A stretch of 64,000 bases of DNA from Saxidomus purpurata (lineage: Eukaryota > Mollusca > Bivalvia > Venerida > Veneridae), in NCBI GenBank assembly GCA_022818135.1, contig JAFMSR010000015.1:6639997-6703996 (forward strand), in the 5' to 3' direction. The notes under the pieces are model-generated. The model saw only the letters and a list, made by a program, of their open reading frames with translations. It did not search any database and was not told the DNA's origin. Both the position numbers and the translations under genes were made by a program. Below, one piece after another: positions 1-13,320 of this stretch (position 1 is the first letter of the stretch; the number at the start of each line of letters is the position of its first letter).

Positions 1-969
1 TTGGAGAAGATAACTCTGTTGACCTAGTAGTTGAATGCATGTCTAAAAAGGACAAACCAATTGTTTGAATCATATTGAGAGTCAAGGAAGTGTGCATAGT
101 GAATTGCTCCAAAAGTTGTCTCAATGGTTGAATTATGATACGTCTGCGATACCTTTATCTTTACCTTGCGAGACCAAATCAGTTTACAAATATAACACTG
201 TATGCTGTAACAAAATCTAAACAAAGTTTTTCACAGACCTCAAACCTCGGAGAGAGCCTTATGAAGATAATTTTGATGTACCTTGATCTTGCTATTTGAT
301 TCTCTGTGAACACGGGGCCTGTATACTTAGAGTGATTGTCTTGATGAAACCTCCTATGAATATGACTTAGGTAAAATGTGTGTTCAATGAAGTAATACTT
401 TCTTAGTACTTCTGCATCGATTTAATTTTATCTTCATTAAATTTGGACATAATAATTGTCTTGATGGAACGGCAGACGATATATGGGTCAGCTTTGTTTG
501 AAAACTTAGAAACACCATTTGTACACATTAAAAGGTTTGAGTCAGAGTCCAGATAAAAATGTCTGTCAAATTTGAACTACATCACCTGTACTCAAAAACT
601 ACATTTCTTTCTCTGAATAACGCATTGTGTAGATATATATGTAGATATAAATATAACAGGCTGCATTTTTTTGCATAAATAAAATTTTCAGAAGGCTAAA
701 GGTCACGTTCACATAGTGAGATCTGATGTCAGATTATTGTATAAGCTCGAATATTCGTCAGCGTCGATTAAAAGGCTATTATCTTATATCCTATCATAGT
801 TACTGACTTCAAACTCGGGACACTTACTTTTGATAAAAAGTGTTACAAAGTTGACAGACGGGCCTCAATTTTCCATGTATAACTTATTTGACCGATCGTG
901 CATTTCATGTTTGCACGGAGGTTATAGACAGGCGGAAACATAAGGAATTTAAGATAAGACCGACCATAA
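1..969. other. no gene seen
   Basis: AT-rich sequence with short unrelated reading frames only. I see no domain, splice-consistent exon or clear repeat here. Confidence 0.5.
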
Positions 970-1320
970 GAAAATTGCACAGACAGGTTTCACGACTTTG
1001 ACATTCTATATGTTATAAAGTCCCGACTTAAGCTCGATCAAGCTTTCTTCCCTGAAAGATACAATGTCCAGAGTGGTAGAGAAGCTGTTATACCTCCAGA
1101 CGATGACTTTCCTGGAGAATACCGACCTTTTACGCCGATAAACTACACGGTTCGCCCGTGTATTGATTCCCGAGCACTGACTAGTCTACGTTATGCCCAA
1201 TTTACACAGGAAACACCTTTGGTGGAGTTGTCATTAAGGTTTACAAAAAGCCAATACGGAGATGTTTTTCTGAATGGCGAGGACAGTCTATTTTTAATGA
1301 TAAAGCATGTTCATTATTAA
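970..1320 (+). CDS. possible 3'-terminal exon of an unrecognised upstream gene
   Basis: One frame is open for about 116 codons up to a TAA at 1318-1320. It has no early ATG, as expected for a terminal exon entered by splicing; AG acceptors exist near 982-988. The composition looks protein-like: aromatic and charged residues are mixed, with PPDDDFPGEYRPFTP near the middle and LRFTKSQYGDVFLNGEDS near the end. Many other frames in this AT-rich region break within 30-60 codons. I do not recognise a family. The gene would extend left of the window. It could still be a chance frame; transcript data or a protein search would settle it. Confidence 0.35.
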   Translation, partial: ENCTDRFHDFDILYVIKSRLKLDQAFFPERYNVQSGREAVIPPDDDFPGEYRPFTPINYTVRPCIDSRALTSLRYAQFTQETPLVELSLRFTKSQYGDVFLNGEDSLFLMIKHVHY

Positions 1321-4300
1321 GTAAAAGTGTAAGCATGAATTATTCAGGACTATACTTAAGACTTTATTTATAGTCAAGACTTTATCACCTTATTTTCATA
1401 TTTTGAATTCATCTTTGTATATATTCATTATTGTAATTAAATTTGTAAACTTTATTTTGAGTGTTGAGTGTCAAGATAACTTGTTTGAAACTTAACATAT
1501 GTCTTTAGATCTATTAGTCCATATCACTGAGCAAGCTCTGATAACTCTTACCTGTCTTGTGACATTTTGTCTCCCCTTTTAGAATTTTTTTGATTCCCGA
1601 GAACTAAACATAATTATTGCATGTGACATCTCTCACAAATCATCAAGGTCACAGAGATAATTCCAATAACAGGCGTAAGAGTATTTACCAATTCCCCTCT
1701 CCCCACCCCCTTTTATATTTAGACATGTTTTAATCGCTTTTCTGCTAATCTCAGTAATGTAGTTTAGGTAATGAAGACATGGAATGACGCTTCATTTAGT
1801 CTTAAGGTTTTTAACTACAGCCTGTTGAAAAAATGTATCTCCTTTGTTTGACAGGAACATTTAGATCAAAAGTTTGCCTGCAAACATTTCGTTTTTTGGG
1901 GGGCCATACTTTTAAGATTTTTCATTAAAATAAAATTCCTATCATATTGATAAAAAAAATAAGCATGTGTCTATATCAAACTCTGTTTAATTCTGACAAT
2001 GTTTACGAATAGCCGAGCTTGGCTGTCATGTGACATCTCTTTTGTTGAACATGCGTTTTGACCAAATTTGGTACAAACGATCATCATGAACATTTGTTTT
2101 GCATAACTCAAATGTCTGTAAAACTTTATTTCTTTTCATAGGATCAGAGCCAGATCTTTTAACACAACTTTGATGTTTTAAAAAAATGCTTTTAAAATAC
2201 CCAAGGTTTAAAAGTAATTTCTCAGATGTGAGCTTTAAAGTGACATTATGCTCATTTTTTTTCAAGTAAAAATCCAGCTGAAATAGGTGTGTGTAAAAAA
2301 GGGAAGAGGAAATAATAGCTTTTAACCCATTACACCAAACTCTTCCTGCTACCAGTACGAAATAATAACTTTCCAAATATTACTTTTCCTATTTTGACTG
2401 GGAGAGTCTTCTTTAAAAACAACAACTACATGCAGGAGTTGCTTCCCTTCCACTGCCGAAATCTCTACCAATAACAAAAGCACATGGGAGATCACTGCGA
2501 AGAAAGGAGCTATTATTTTATTAGTCCGATTTTTTATTTCTAAAGCACCAATTTCAAATACCAATGCGGCATTATCATCGGTTCCTGCGTTGTTTATGGT
2601 TTAATATTACATAATTTTTCAACTCTTTGTATATAGAGACAAAATCGTGAGTCATGTTAGAATGTCTGTTTTAACATTTGTCTGTCTGCTATACATTCTA
2701 AAATGTATATAAAGGATTACAGTCAACCCTGGAATAGATTGAGTCTATCATTTATGCTGCTTGCGAGAATGGTTCGTTAAAAGTCTATGTTACACTGGTG
2801 CACTGCAGTAGTCCTACCCGTTATTACGTGTTATTCTTGTTTTTAACCCCTACCTCTCTTGGTCAAAATCCCCCCCATCTTCCGTTAACCTTTGGCCTTC
2901 ATTTTTGCACGAAACGGTGCATCATGTAACACTCTTTAAATGCATATATAACAGTGATTCCCTCGATTTGTTTTCATCAAGTTATGTTCAAGCAAACTCA
3001 GCAGAACCTTCTCCTTTTGTTTTGTATATACACTGGCAATCTGTAGATCTACATGTATATACGCAAATTAATAAAGGAACTATTACTCATATTAAATTGA
3101 GTAATATACAAACTGGTGTAAACTACATATAGCAGGATGAGTTGTAAAATATAAATATCAGTCTAATTAACCTCCTTGTGAGAAAGAAGTTAAACACACA
3201 AGATCATACTGGTGTTCTGCTATATTGCATTCTTTATATAATGTAAGATGAGTAAAATTGATGGAATATAACTTTCAAACCCATGTACATGGGGGAGATA
3301 CGCAGTTCACTTTACACAAACAAACACAATGGCAGCGCACATTGTTTCTATTCCCCCCTTTTTTAAGACAACATTTGACTGAACAACCTCATGGATAACA
3401 ACCTGCTTCACACTTTTCTGTGTATGTTGGTCTGTGTTGTAAAGTTTTCCTAGATGCTGGACACAAAACTCGCATCAATGTCAAGGAAAACTACACCTAA
3501 ATAATACTATAGGATATGGTGCAGGGTCCAAATAAATTCAAGCAACGTATGCAACCCAACAAAGACTAATATGTATAGAAATGTGTAGAAGGTTGTGATT
3601 TTGGTGTTGGTCTGAAACATTGTCTTAAATAGCGAAATATCATTCCAATAGGCACCACTAAATTGTTTGTGCAGAACGATTCTCTCCCTTCAATTATAGA
3701 ATAATCATGGTTTGTGTCCATACAATTGTAATGTTAACATCGTACATAATCTTCAGTCTCGTGAATATTTATCCACTAATTGTAACATTTCTGCGTAGAA
3801 GGCTAAAGCTTCTTCCGCATTTGAAGGCCTTCTTTGGTCCAGTGACAACTGAGAAGGTTCCTCTATTACGTCAGAATATAGCCTTTTTGCTCATCATATG
3901 GTTTCTGACCTACAATGTACCTGACGTACCTGTACAGTTTCCCGACTAACAACGTGACAGTATGCTTTCAGGTACAAATCTTCCGCAAGGATTATCAGAA
4001 TACATCTGGGCTCAGATCTCGTGAGCATTCCATTTCTGCGCTATCATATCAAGCTCTGCTTTGTTTAAATTCGTAAAGTAATATCTTGGTTAATATGGTC
4101 AATATATTGGTTGTATCAAGAACATTTGCATCAAACATGTCCTTGAAAAATGAAATCCACCAATGCACACCTTGCTGTTTCTACCCAGTTTGACGAACTT
4201 TTCCCATAAATAAAACTCTTTAAACCTGAAACACTGTCTATACCGTTGTATCTGGAAATGGGTTGCAGCAAATATAGTCTTGCACTTTCAGTTCCCTGTC

Positions 4301-7300
4301 GAAACAAAGGAGCCTTTGGACGATGCATAGCTCCTTTAATGTGTCTAGGTAATATGTCGCTGTCAAAGAGAGCGACTTGTATCTAATAGGTACGTCAAGC
4401 CAAAACAGCAGTATCCTTCGATTGCCCCATGACTATAAAATCCGTACGCCGTCGGCTTCAATTAGTCAGAGCCATCAACATGCTGCGCAAAGTTTGGACC
4501 TTTATAGACGTAATTCCGTCTTGATAATCGGCGTGCTTTTCGGTCAGTGATCCTTTCGGGGTCGATTTCTCAAATTAAATTGAACACACAATTTCTAGAT
4601 ACTACAAGATGGCAATATTTCACTAACATTTGCCAATAGATCGGTAACCTACACATTGAACGCACCTTTACATTTGTGCATGAATGTGATCTCTTACTAT
4701 TTCCTCTCGAGAACGATTGTCTCGTTGCGCAAGATTATAAGCTTTTAAAATTCGCTTCAACTGCCGAACACTGAGTTTAATTCCATGTAGAATATATAAA
4801 GGCAATTATAATATATGGGAGACTACAGAAAACGTTCTGCTTGACAAGTTCGAGTCTTGTAAATGTCTCCCCATTGAAAGCGTCAGCTAAAATCGACGTC
4901 ACTCCGCTATTCACTTTTTACAGTCCAAACAACAATGTGTACTAGAAGGTCATGTTTATTACCTGAAAAACAGAGAAATTAAGTTAGATGCATCTTGAAA
5001 ATGACAGCTGTGGCAATAGTTCTTGCATATGTTTCCTTTAACAGTCTAAAACTCATTTCACTTAGCATAAGATCAAACAAATAAATGTATATGGCATTGG
5101 CCTGCATATCAAAAGAGCCCTTGTTTAACGGGGCCTGACCAATATCAGAGAGTGACGCGTTCTATATGATATTGTTAGGAATCAGACTTGAAAATCATTT
5201 CGCCCATGACCGGGCATGTTTGTGACAGCAAAATCGTAATTACTAAATGCATAAATTGTTACTTTAGGATTTCCACACTTCTTGACCTGAAGGTCTGACA
5301 TCATATTTGGTAACTGGAATAACACAAAGAATATGTAAATAGTTGAGAACAAAATCATAAAATAGACCAAGAACAGTACCACTGAATGGTCATGATGCAA
5401 ATACTTTGGACGATCGTCACGTCAGAGGTTGTTGTGAGTGATCATCGAGTACCACGATGAATCGGCACATCACTATGATATTTGTTCATTCTCAAACCTG
5501 ACAGGGCCCATAAGAAACAGCGTAAAAGGTCTCACCTACGTAAATGCAACACACATTGAACAAGAAACTCGGTTACATTTTCATATATGCGATCTTCTCT
5601 GACGTCTTCCGCTTTCCTCGAAAATGGCTCGCCTGCTGATATTTACTTCTATGAACTAAGTTTTAAGTTTTAAGTTCTTAGTTCTAAGATGTAGGAACTA
5701 AGAACTAATGTTGTACTCCCTTAGTTCTAAGTCAAAACGGCCCTAATAGGCTTCCGTAGTAACCTGATGCATAATATATCTTCATAATTTGGTATGAAAT
5801 TTGTTTTGGTCATCGAGATTAATACAGTTTTTTTTTTCACCTTCAGTTTTATACTGTTTCCATGCTACGATTATTTCTGAGCATTGAACAATGTAGCCTT
5901 GAATAAGAAAATGAAAATGACAGCTTACACGAGTACATTCCAGCTATTTATAGGTTTTTCTGTGTTTTATATTCGCAAAGCTTTTTACCTTTATAATGGG
6001 GCTTTAAATTATTGAAAGAACTTTTTTTGTCTCTGGAGAAAACAACAATTGAACTTGGCATGTAATAATAAAAGGCGTCAACATTTTATACAAATATAGA
6101 AACATCAATGACAACCAAAAGAAGTAACATATTATGGCAATTATAGAACAATATAAATCAACATAAAATAATGTACACATTTGCGTAACAAAGGCTTTGT
6201 TCAAAATTCCATCACACATTGTCCAAACTGATTTAAATTTAAAAGTATCTTAATTCAAACATAATTATAAACTTCGTCTATAGATATTATTACTTTCCTT
6301 AACAGCAAACTTGTGAAAATAGCGACTTTCGTTGGGGAAATTAATGTCGAACATATTCTTTTAGAAAGTGTATTACGCTTCAAAATGAGCATGCTGCATA
6401 GTAATCAAGTAAGATGTTTCAAGCGTAATAAACGCTTTTAAAAGCACGAACCTTCGAGACATTTTAACATGAAATGATCCAAGACACTCCTGCGGTTTTG
6501 CATGATTTGCCCTACTGAATGCAAAATAAAGCACTTACAACGGATATTTCGATACAACTTATCTACGAATTATTCACAAAATCATGATGCATAATTCGGT
6601 ACGTGCTATATTTCCATTTTAATGAACTTTGCTATAAACTGACGTACAAGAAAATAGAATTACCTGTATAATAATAAAAAAACTGCCCGCAGAGCCGCTT
6701 GCTTTATATAATAAGAAAATGTTTTTATTAATTAAAACGTTGATTGTTTGTTCATATACATAGTTACAGTTATATTTACAGGATATAAAAATAGGTGTTG
6801 TGTAATTGACTATATTTTATGTACAGAGAAGGTATATTGAAAAAACGAGGCTTTCATTTGCTTTCTGGTTTAAATCGGTGTATTTGGCACAAAGTAGTGT
6901 GGTTTAAAAACATACATGCTTTCTTTCTTTTAAACTGCCTCTTGTCTCCAGGGTTTGGAGGTCGTTACACGATATAACATGTTATAGCGGAAATAATTTC
7001 GCATAATATAACATGGGTACTTTTGACACATCGAACACGTGAAATTAATATGAAAATATAACTTGTTTTGGGCATATTAGTTAAATTATCTATTAGTAAT
7101 TACTTTGTCTATATTATACAAGGAAAGTTAACGTTTACCTGCAGCTAACAACATAACATCACCTAACCTTCGGTGACTTTCGCTCAGACTATAGTCAACA
7201 GTTTTATTATATATATTATTTTAAGACTCTTCTAAGCCCACAGAATAGGCTACTGATCGGGTTTCAGCATCTGTTAAGATAACACTGGGAATGCATGAGA

Positions 7301-7452
7301 AAAACAAAATACACCGCAAACCTCAGGCGGCGGACATATTATAATAACAACAGAAATACTATAACAAGAATACTATTTCAGAAATATCTTATTATTTCAT
7401 TTAAACTTTCAGTATAGACATCCACTAAACATGATTAATCATTTCAATCTCA
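1321..7452. other. long stretch without a supportable gene
   Basis: Only short frames of 60-116 codons with no domain or splice context. A palindrome-like TTAGTTC/GAACTAA cluster lies near 5650-5735. I see nothing else that supports a gene or a named repeat. Confidence 0.5.
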
Positions 7453-7708
7453 AGATCTACTGAGGTACCGTATAGGCAGCAGATAGATCTACTGAGGTAC
7501 CGTATAGGCAGCAGATAGATCTACTGAGATACCGTATAGGCAGCAGATAGATCTACTGAGGTACCGTATAGGCAGCAGATAGATCTACTGAGATACCGTA
7601 TAGGCAGCAGATAGATCTACTGAGATACCGTATAGGCAGCAGATAGATCTACTGAGATACCGTATAGGCAGCAGATAGATCTACTGAGGTACCGTATAGG
7701 CAACAGAT
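7453..7708 (+). repeat. minisatellite, 8 units of 32 bp
   Basis: Eight head-to-tail 32-bp units begin AGATCTACTGAGRTACCGTA and end GGCAGCAGAT, at 7453, 7485, 7517, 7549, 7581, 7613, 7645 and 7677. Units differ mainly by one G/A change (GGTACC versus GATACC); the last unit reads GGCAACAGAT. Uniformity across units suggests recent expansion or homogenisation. Confidence 0.95.
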
Positions 7709-7987
7709 ATATCTATATAAAGTCCTGGAAACGCTGATAACCTGTCTTTTTATCGTCTGAATTCAAAACTATTATTTCCTTATTATAATTGTGCTTGTTA
7801 TAAAGGTGGAGTTATATGGCCGCTAAGTGAAGAAGTCGCGATGGTACCATATACGGCATCGCTGACTGACACGTGACGGAAATCCAGCTTCGGGTGTATT
7901 ATAGAAATGAAGTTTTGAAATGTTAAAAGCTCTCCCCTGTATTATTTCACGTACCAGACACTACGGAGCGATACAATCCACATGCAC

Positions 7988-8049
7988 TAACTGGTCCGCT
8001 TAGGTAACCTATTGAAACTTGCATATCATTACAACATATATATCAAATC
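7988..8049 (+). repeat. 62-bp direct repeat, left copy
   Basis: Identical to 8878-8939, starting TAACTGGTCCGCTTAGG and ending TATATCAAATC. The copies bracket 828 bp of unique-looking AT-rich DNA without a coding frame of note. Confidence 0.9.
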
Positions 8050-8877
8050 TTGTAAGTTTGCTTTATTGCATAAGCTACAAAAGCATTAAAATGCACTATG
8101 TTAAATCTGCAAAATAGTCTAAACCTCATTTGATTTTCTAAACAAATGGTAATGTTCACAGAGTTCACTTAGTAAAACAACGATGAGTAAACTATTCTGA
8201 ATAAGCGCGTTCAATACTTTGCGGGAGATGTTTTGATCTTTCATGGGGTTTCAATTAGCAGTGCCGTATGTTGTTAGGAAAAGCAATATTTCAAACAGTT
8301 TCGTTACTGCAAACCGTGTATAATACAGCATTTGATAACATTTAGCATCTGTTATGATTCTACAAAATACAACAAGACTTAATTTATTCAATTTGTTTAC
8401 TGGCTACTGCAGTACTAAATAAATACTAAAATTCCCATTTATGTAATTTCGCTATGTCACCAAAGGTGCCTTTGTACGACTGCCAAAATAATTTGAAAAA
8501 AATCATGAGGAATAAATAATCGTTTTTGAATTTTTTTAGGCCGAAAGTCGTTATTTTTGTTATCTGCCTTATTTCCTTTCTCCGCCCTCCCACTTTGCAA
8601 CATCCGCCCGCCCTAGGCATCGGCTACTAGTATCCGTTCTCACGTACATTTCGCCGAACATCGAACATTGCTGTATATATTACTTCTACTGTGATTTTTG
8701 CATTTCAAGTATTACATTTTACATAAACAAATTAAATATGTTTTTGCTTATTACAAAAACTGGTTATGTGTCGCCACGCAGCAGACCTGGTTCTCTGTGC
8801 TTTCCAGTGGAGCATTGAGTTTAGTACTTGTCAAGCACTGATAAGGCAAACCGTCCGCCAGTACGCAGCTGTTTGAA

Positions 8878-8939
8878 TAACTGGTCCGCTTAGGTAACCT
8901 ATTGAAACTTGCATATCATTACAACATATATATCAAATC
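8878..8939 (+). repeat. 62-bp direct repeat, right copy
   Basis: Second copy of the 62-bp sequence at 7988-8049. It is too long for a usual target-site duplication, so it is more likely a templated insertion or the remnant of a short dispersed repeat. Confidence 0.9.
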
Positions 8940-9999
8940 CTCGACTGCATTTACAATGTTTTATATTACGTATAAGAATAAATATACTGACCATTCCTTC
9001 ATCGTATTAACTGCCTTCCGTGAGTGTCACGTCACTGAAGCTAATACCGTGTTTCCGTGAAGTCTGGTTCATGTTGACACATGTATAATTATGAGAAGCA
9101 CGGATTCTGAAATCAGATATTGATCATCCGTTTTATCGTTGCAGTTTGTCAGTCAACTTATGTATCGGTAAAATTTAACAGTCTATCGAATAACCGGTAA
9201 AAGTTATCACATGCAACTTAGAATGGCCATTTCATATTATATACACCTGTTAAATTAGTCATGTTCTGTGGGTGGCATTTTTACACTAATACTACTCCTT
9301 TGGATTTTTTTAAGTCATTAGCAGACTCTTAAAAGCTTAAAAACAATGAAAAATGAATTTAATCGAGCTGGCATTTTTTCACGTATTGAATAATGAACGA
9401 TTCAGATACTTAAAACGAAATTATTGTTGTGGAAATTTGCATGAACCATTATTTCGTTTTCGCTTAATTAGCTTATACAGGAAAGAACTTTAAAAAACAA
9501 TGACGACGAAAAGTTTATTCGAGACATGTACTTAAATAACCATGGTTATCAAATAATGATACACGAAGGCGCAAATATTACTGAATTAAACCAAAAATTG
9601 AGCGATCAAGCTTACATTATATAAAACTGATGTTTAACAATCGTTCTCTTACGTAGGAAGAGTGTTCCTTAAAGTTTCTTTTTAAGCGCTTTTCTACACC
9701 ATTGTCAGCAGTACTTACAAAGCGTAAGGAATATCTAGATCACAACCATTCTGCATTTCCATTTAATTGTATCGTGATTTGTACACATCTCTGTTCATTC
9801 GGTAATGTTTAAGTAGACCGTCGCCCCTCGTATAAATAACAATTAATTATACTTTACCGAAAATTAATGGACAAGTCGAAGTGGGTTACCATGGTACCTT
9901 ATCCACACTAGAGTAAGCCAATTGCGATTGTAATGTCCCTTCCTAGAAATAGACAATGTTCTTTGACCATCGTTTTTTATAATTTAGGAAAGTAGGACC
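8940..9999. other. no gene seen
   Basis: AT-rich sequence without a credible frame, tandem repeat or inverted repeat that I can identify. Confidence 0.5.
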
Positions 10000-10460
10000 T
10001 TTGTTTGGCAATATTTTATTATTGTTAGGGATCCCCAAATAAAACATTCATGCCGACAGGTTTATGATATGGTAAGTTAGTTCTGACTATATTGTTGCAG
10101 TGTCTTTGTACAGATATAGCTGAAACTTTTGTCTTCTTCATATTGATAGAGCACAACGAGGAGAAGTGCACAGAAGGAAATTTGTTAAATTGCATAAAGT
10201 GAGAGAGGACATAGCGGAAAAGGGGAGTACAATGCACCATAACCATTACGATATATTGCCTTATTTGTTAATTCCCTTTTTAATTTTGTTGTCCGTTGCA
10301 TAGATACTATAGTACTTGAGTGAATACATTTTTGTTGCTTTATCATAAAAAAGAGTTGTTAAAAATTGTTTCTTTTTGCGCTATATGGATAGAAAGTCCT
10401 TTACAGCGTAACATTACAGACGTTTGTTATATATACAATTTGTTGATGATCTATTGACCC
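10000..10460 (+). repeat. segment A, donor copy of a 461-bp duplication
   Basis: Nearly identical to 12855-13315; I see two substitutions by eye (near 10051 and in the GTTGTTAAAAATTG tract). The shared 73-codon frame on the - strand is most simply a passenger of the duplication. Confidence 0.9.
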
Positions 10461-11895
10461 TAAAGTCATTAGAGAGCAAATAATCATACAATTCTCAAAC
10501 AAATAATCCTAGCAAGTTCCAAGACAGTAGCTCAAGGGTACATGACCTAGTGACCAAAAAGTCAAAAAAACGGTCATCTACCTTTCATAAGTCTACTCTT
10601 AGTGAGTATGAAAACTAAGGCTAAAAGAATGTTCATATAAACGTACTTTATTTGGCGCAGTTAATTCAATCTAAACACTTCTTAAGTGAATGCAAAATGT
10701 ACTTTTACTTGACACTGTAACCTCAGACATAATACAGTTCATCTGCTGTCTGAAACCTATTCCCTATTCAGTTTGACACCCTGGGCAAACGTCTTCCCAA
10801 GTAATTTAACGGAAACTATTTTTAAATGCAAGGTCACTTTGGCTTGGCCTTTGATCCAGTGGGCTCATAATAAGTATGGTTTATCTACTGCCCATGACCA
10901 ATGTCTCTACCAAGCTTGAAAACTCTTGGTCAAGTCTTTCTCAAGGTATTGAGCAGAAACCAAAGAATCTACAGACTGACCAACAAACCTACCATCCCTC
11001 GGCTGCAAAGCAATATACCCAAAATTCTTTGAAGGGGAGTCATGAAATCAATCATGAATCGATTTTTAAACATTGCACTAGGTCAATCGCACTCAAAGAT
11101 CTCATTGGTCACCTACTTTTTGGCAACCAATTAAATTCACTTTTTGGCTGGAAACTGATGGAAATTGCAGTCAGGTAAATCTCTCCTTTTTTCGACTCAG
11201 AAAAAACACATTTTGTTAAGTATAGGCATGGTAGGAGACATGTCGAGGTCTCATCTAAGAAAACAAGCTAATATAAATGATCTCATGGACGGACCTTTAT
11301 AAAATTTGCTTCAAATCAAATCAAAATTTAAATCTTGCCTTAAAGGTCAGTTAAAACGCAAGGCTACCAGACACCATGCTAACATCAGCGTATATGAAAG
11401 AAAACGTTAAGTGTCGAAAACAAAACAAAAACCATAAAATGAAATGAAGGACTGGAAGTTATTTGATCTTTTGGAGGCCTTTGAAGTTCCAGATCTTTGG
11501 AGTAACTGGCGCTATAAAGTCAAATAGAATGGCGAATATCCGCCTTACATTGCTGACGAGAATTCGATTTTTGTGTCTGACTGGAAAAGTATTGTCATTC
11601 TTCGAGTATGTTCGATATACACCACGTCATTTGAACGCAAATTTTGTAAAGATGCTAGCAGATTTGAGTGAAACCTTCATAATACTTGGCAAACTAGATG
11701 GTTTGAAAAAAACAAAAGGCCATGTGCTACAATTACGAAAGGAAAGAACTTTTTTTGAGTAGTGGCTGCGGGATCTATATAAAAATGTTTAACCTCAAGT
11801 TAACTGTAATGACCGGTGAGTATTGTGCGAAGCAATTGAAAGGATTGAATGAGTGTACTTGTTTAAATTTATAACAGTAATTTGAAAAGTTTATT
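10461..11895. repeat. degenerate dispersed repeat remnants, no gene
   Basis: Roughly 10510-11000 has the texture of diverged bivalve dispersed repeats (CTAGTGACC, CAAGGTCACTTTGG, TTGATCCAGTGGGC). The 100- and 99-codon frames at 10876-11178 and 11463-11762 show no domain or splice context, and the first lies partly in this repeat-like material. Confidence 0.4.
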
Positions 11896-12200
11896 GAGTC
11901 AGCCTAGCTACCCTTCGATGACGAGAAATATTCTTTCCCGTTGCTTCTTATAACCAATATGATTCACGTGTAATTGCACATACAACGGAGTGGTTCATTT
12001 GCATACAATATATAAAGTAAAATAAACACTAACACAAATGTAAGGTGTAAAATGTCATTTATTTTTAAATGAGTCTTTTATCATATTGATATTATTAAGA
12101 ATGACAAAACGTTTAATAAAAAGTTTAATGAAATACTTCTATCATATTTTTATTTTTATATCATTATTTCTCATCATCGAAGGGTAGCTAGGGCTGACTC
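11896..12200. mobile_element. fold-back MITE, 305 bp
   Basis: The termini form an inverted repeat of about 35 bp: the left end reads GAGTCAGCCTAGCTACCC and the right end, reverse-complemented, reads GAGTCAGCCCTAGCTACCC; both continue into TTCGATGA(C/T)GAGAAATA. I cannot identify a convincing target-site duplication, so the superfamily stays open. Confidence 0.75.
12027..12110 (+). repeat. 84-bp inverted repeat, left arm
   Basis: Pairs with 12693-12776 at better than 90% identity by eye (CACTAACACA...GACAAAAC). The left arm lies inside the 305-bp fold-back element, the right arm outside it. Confidence 0.85.
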
Positions 12201-12462
12201 AAATAATATTTTGTTGCAAATAAAATGCATTCGGGTCAGCCCTTGCATATTAGAATTTTTTGATCGCCCCCCTTGGTAATTTTCACAGTAAGTTTTTATA
12301 ACAAGGTGCCTGACCGACCTTGTGGTCAGTGCGTGACAAATAACAGATAAAGAACAAAGGTCTTGCGTGATAGATTAATATCCGATCAGCCACCATCTTG
12401 CAGATAACAGAAACAAAGAAAATTATTTTTGCCGTAGAAATTTTGGATTTTAAACCTCCACA

Positions 12463-12860
12463 ACCCCATCAACCGCCCTACTATTGGTTCGGGTGTTATT
12501 TAATGGAAACTGTTGCAATCTTGATTGTTTTTTTATTGTTTTTGTTGCTTACATTGTTTATACTAGTCATATATTTTGGTTCTAGTCTCTTCTGATTTGT
12601 TATCAGGTTCGGCGACTTTTTTCACCCACCTGTGCATTTCATACAAGTATTTCATAAAACTTATGCAATTTTTTGTGATTATTTTTATAAATGTTTTGCC
12701 ATTCTTAATAATATCAATATGATAAAACAGTCATTTAAAAATAATTGACATTTTACACCTTACATCTGTGTTAGTGTTGAAAAGTATATATTTTTGTTGA
12801 AATGATAATCGATTAGAATAAAAATTAAACAATTATAAAACTAAAGACACGGTATTTGTT
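12463..12860 (+). repeat. segment B, about 398 bp
   Basis: Repeated at 13321-13720 with a small replacement (GTTG versus ATCAAG near 12791/13641). Contains the right arm (12693-12776) of the 84-bp inverted repeat. It ends in TTTGTT, which is also the start of segment A. Confidence 0.9.
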
Positions 12861-13315
12861 TGGCAATATTTTATTATTGTTAGGGATCCCCAAATAAAAC
12901 ATTCGTGCCGACAGGTTTATGATATGGTAAGTTAGTTCTGACTATATTGTTGCAGTGTCTTTGTACAGATATAGCTGAAACTTTTGTCTTCTTCATATTG
13001 ATAGAGCACAACGAGGAGAAGTGCACAGAAGGAAATTTGTTAAATTGCATAAAGTGAGAGAGGACATAGCGGAAAAGGGGAGTACAATGCACCATAACCA
13101 TTACGATATATTGCCTTATTTGTTAATTCCCTTTTTAATTTTGTTGTCCGTTGCATAGATACTATAGTACTTGAGTGAATACATTTTTGTTGCTTTATCA
13201 TAAAAAAGAGTTGTTAGAAATTGTTTCTTTTTGCGCTATATGGATAGAAAGTCCTTTACAGCGTAACATTACAGACGTTTGTTATATATACAATTTGTTG
13301 ATGATCTATTGACCC
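12855..13315 (+). repeat. segment A', copy of 10000-10460 between two copies of B
   Basis: A 461-bp near-identical copy of segment A, in the same orientation about 2.9 kb downstream. The left junction is at shared TTTGTT; the right junction carries a few extra bases (AATTG) before B restarts. Confidence 0.9.
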
Positions 13316-13320
13316 AATTG

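Noticed and set aside
7453..7708. Regularly spaced repeats resembling a CRISPR array
   Set aside because: Units are contiguous 32-bp tandem copies without distinct spacers, in a eukaryotic context with introns. It is a minisatellite.
10025..10246. 73-codon frame conserved at 12880-13101
   Set aside because: Conservation comes from the 461-bp DNA duplication; almost no substitutions exist to show coding constraint.
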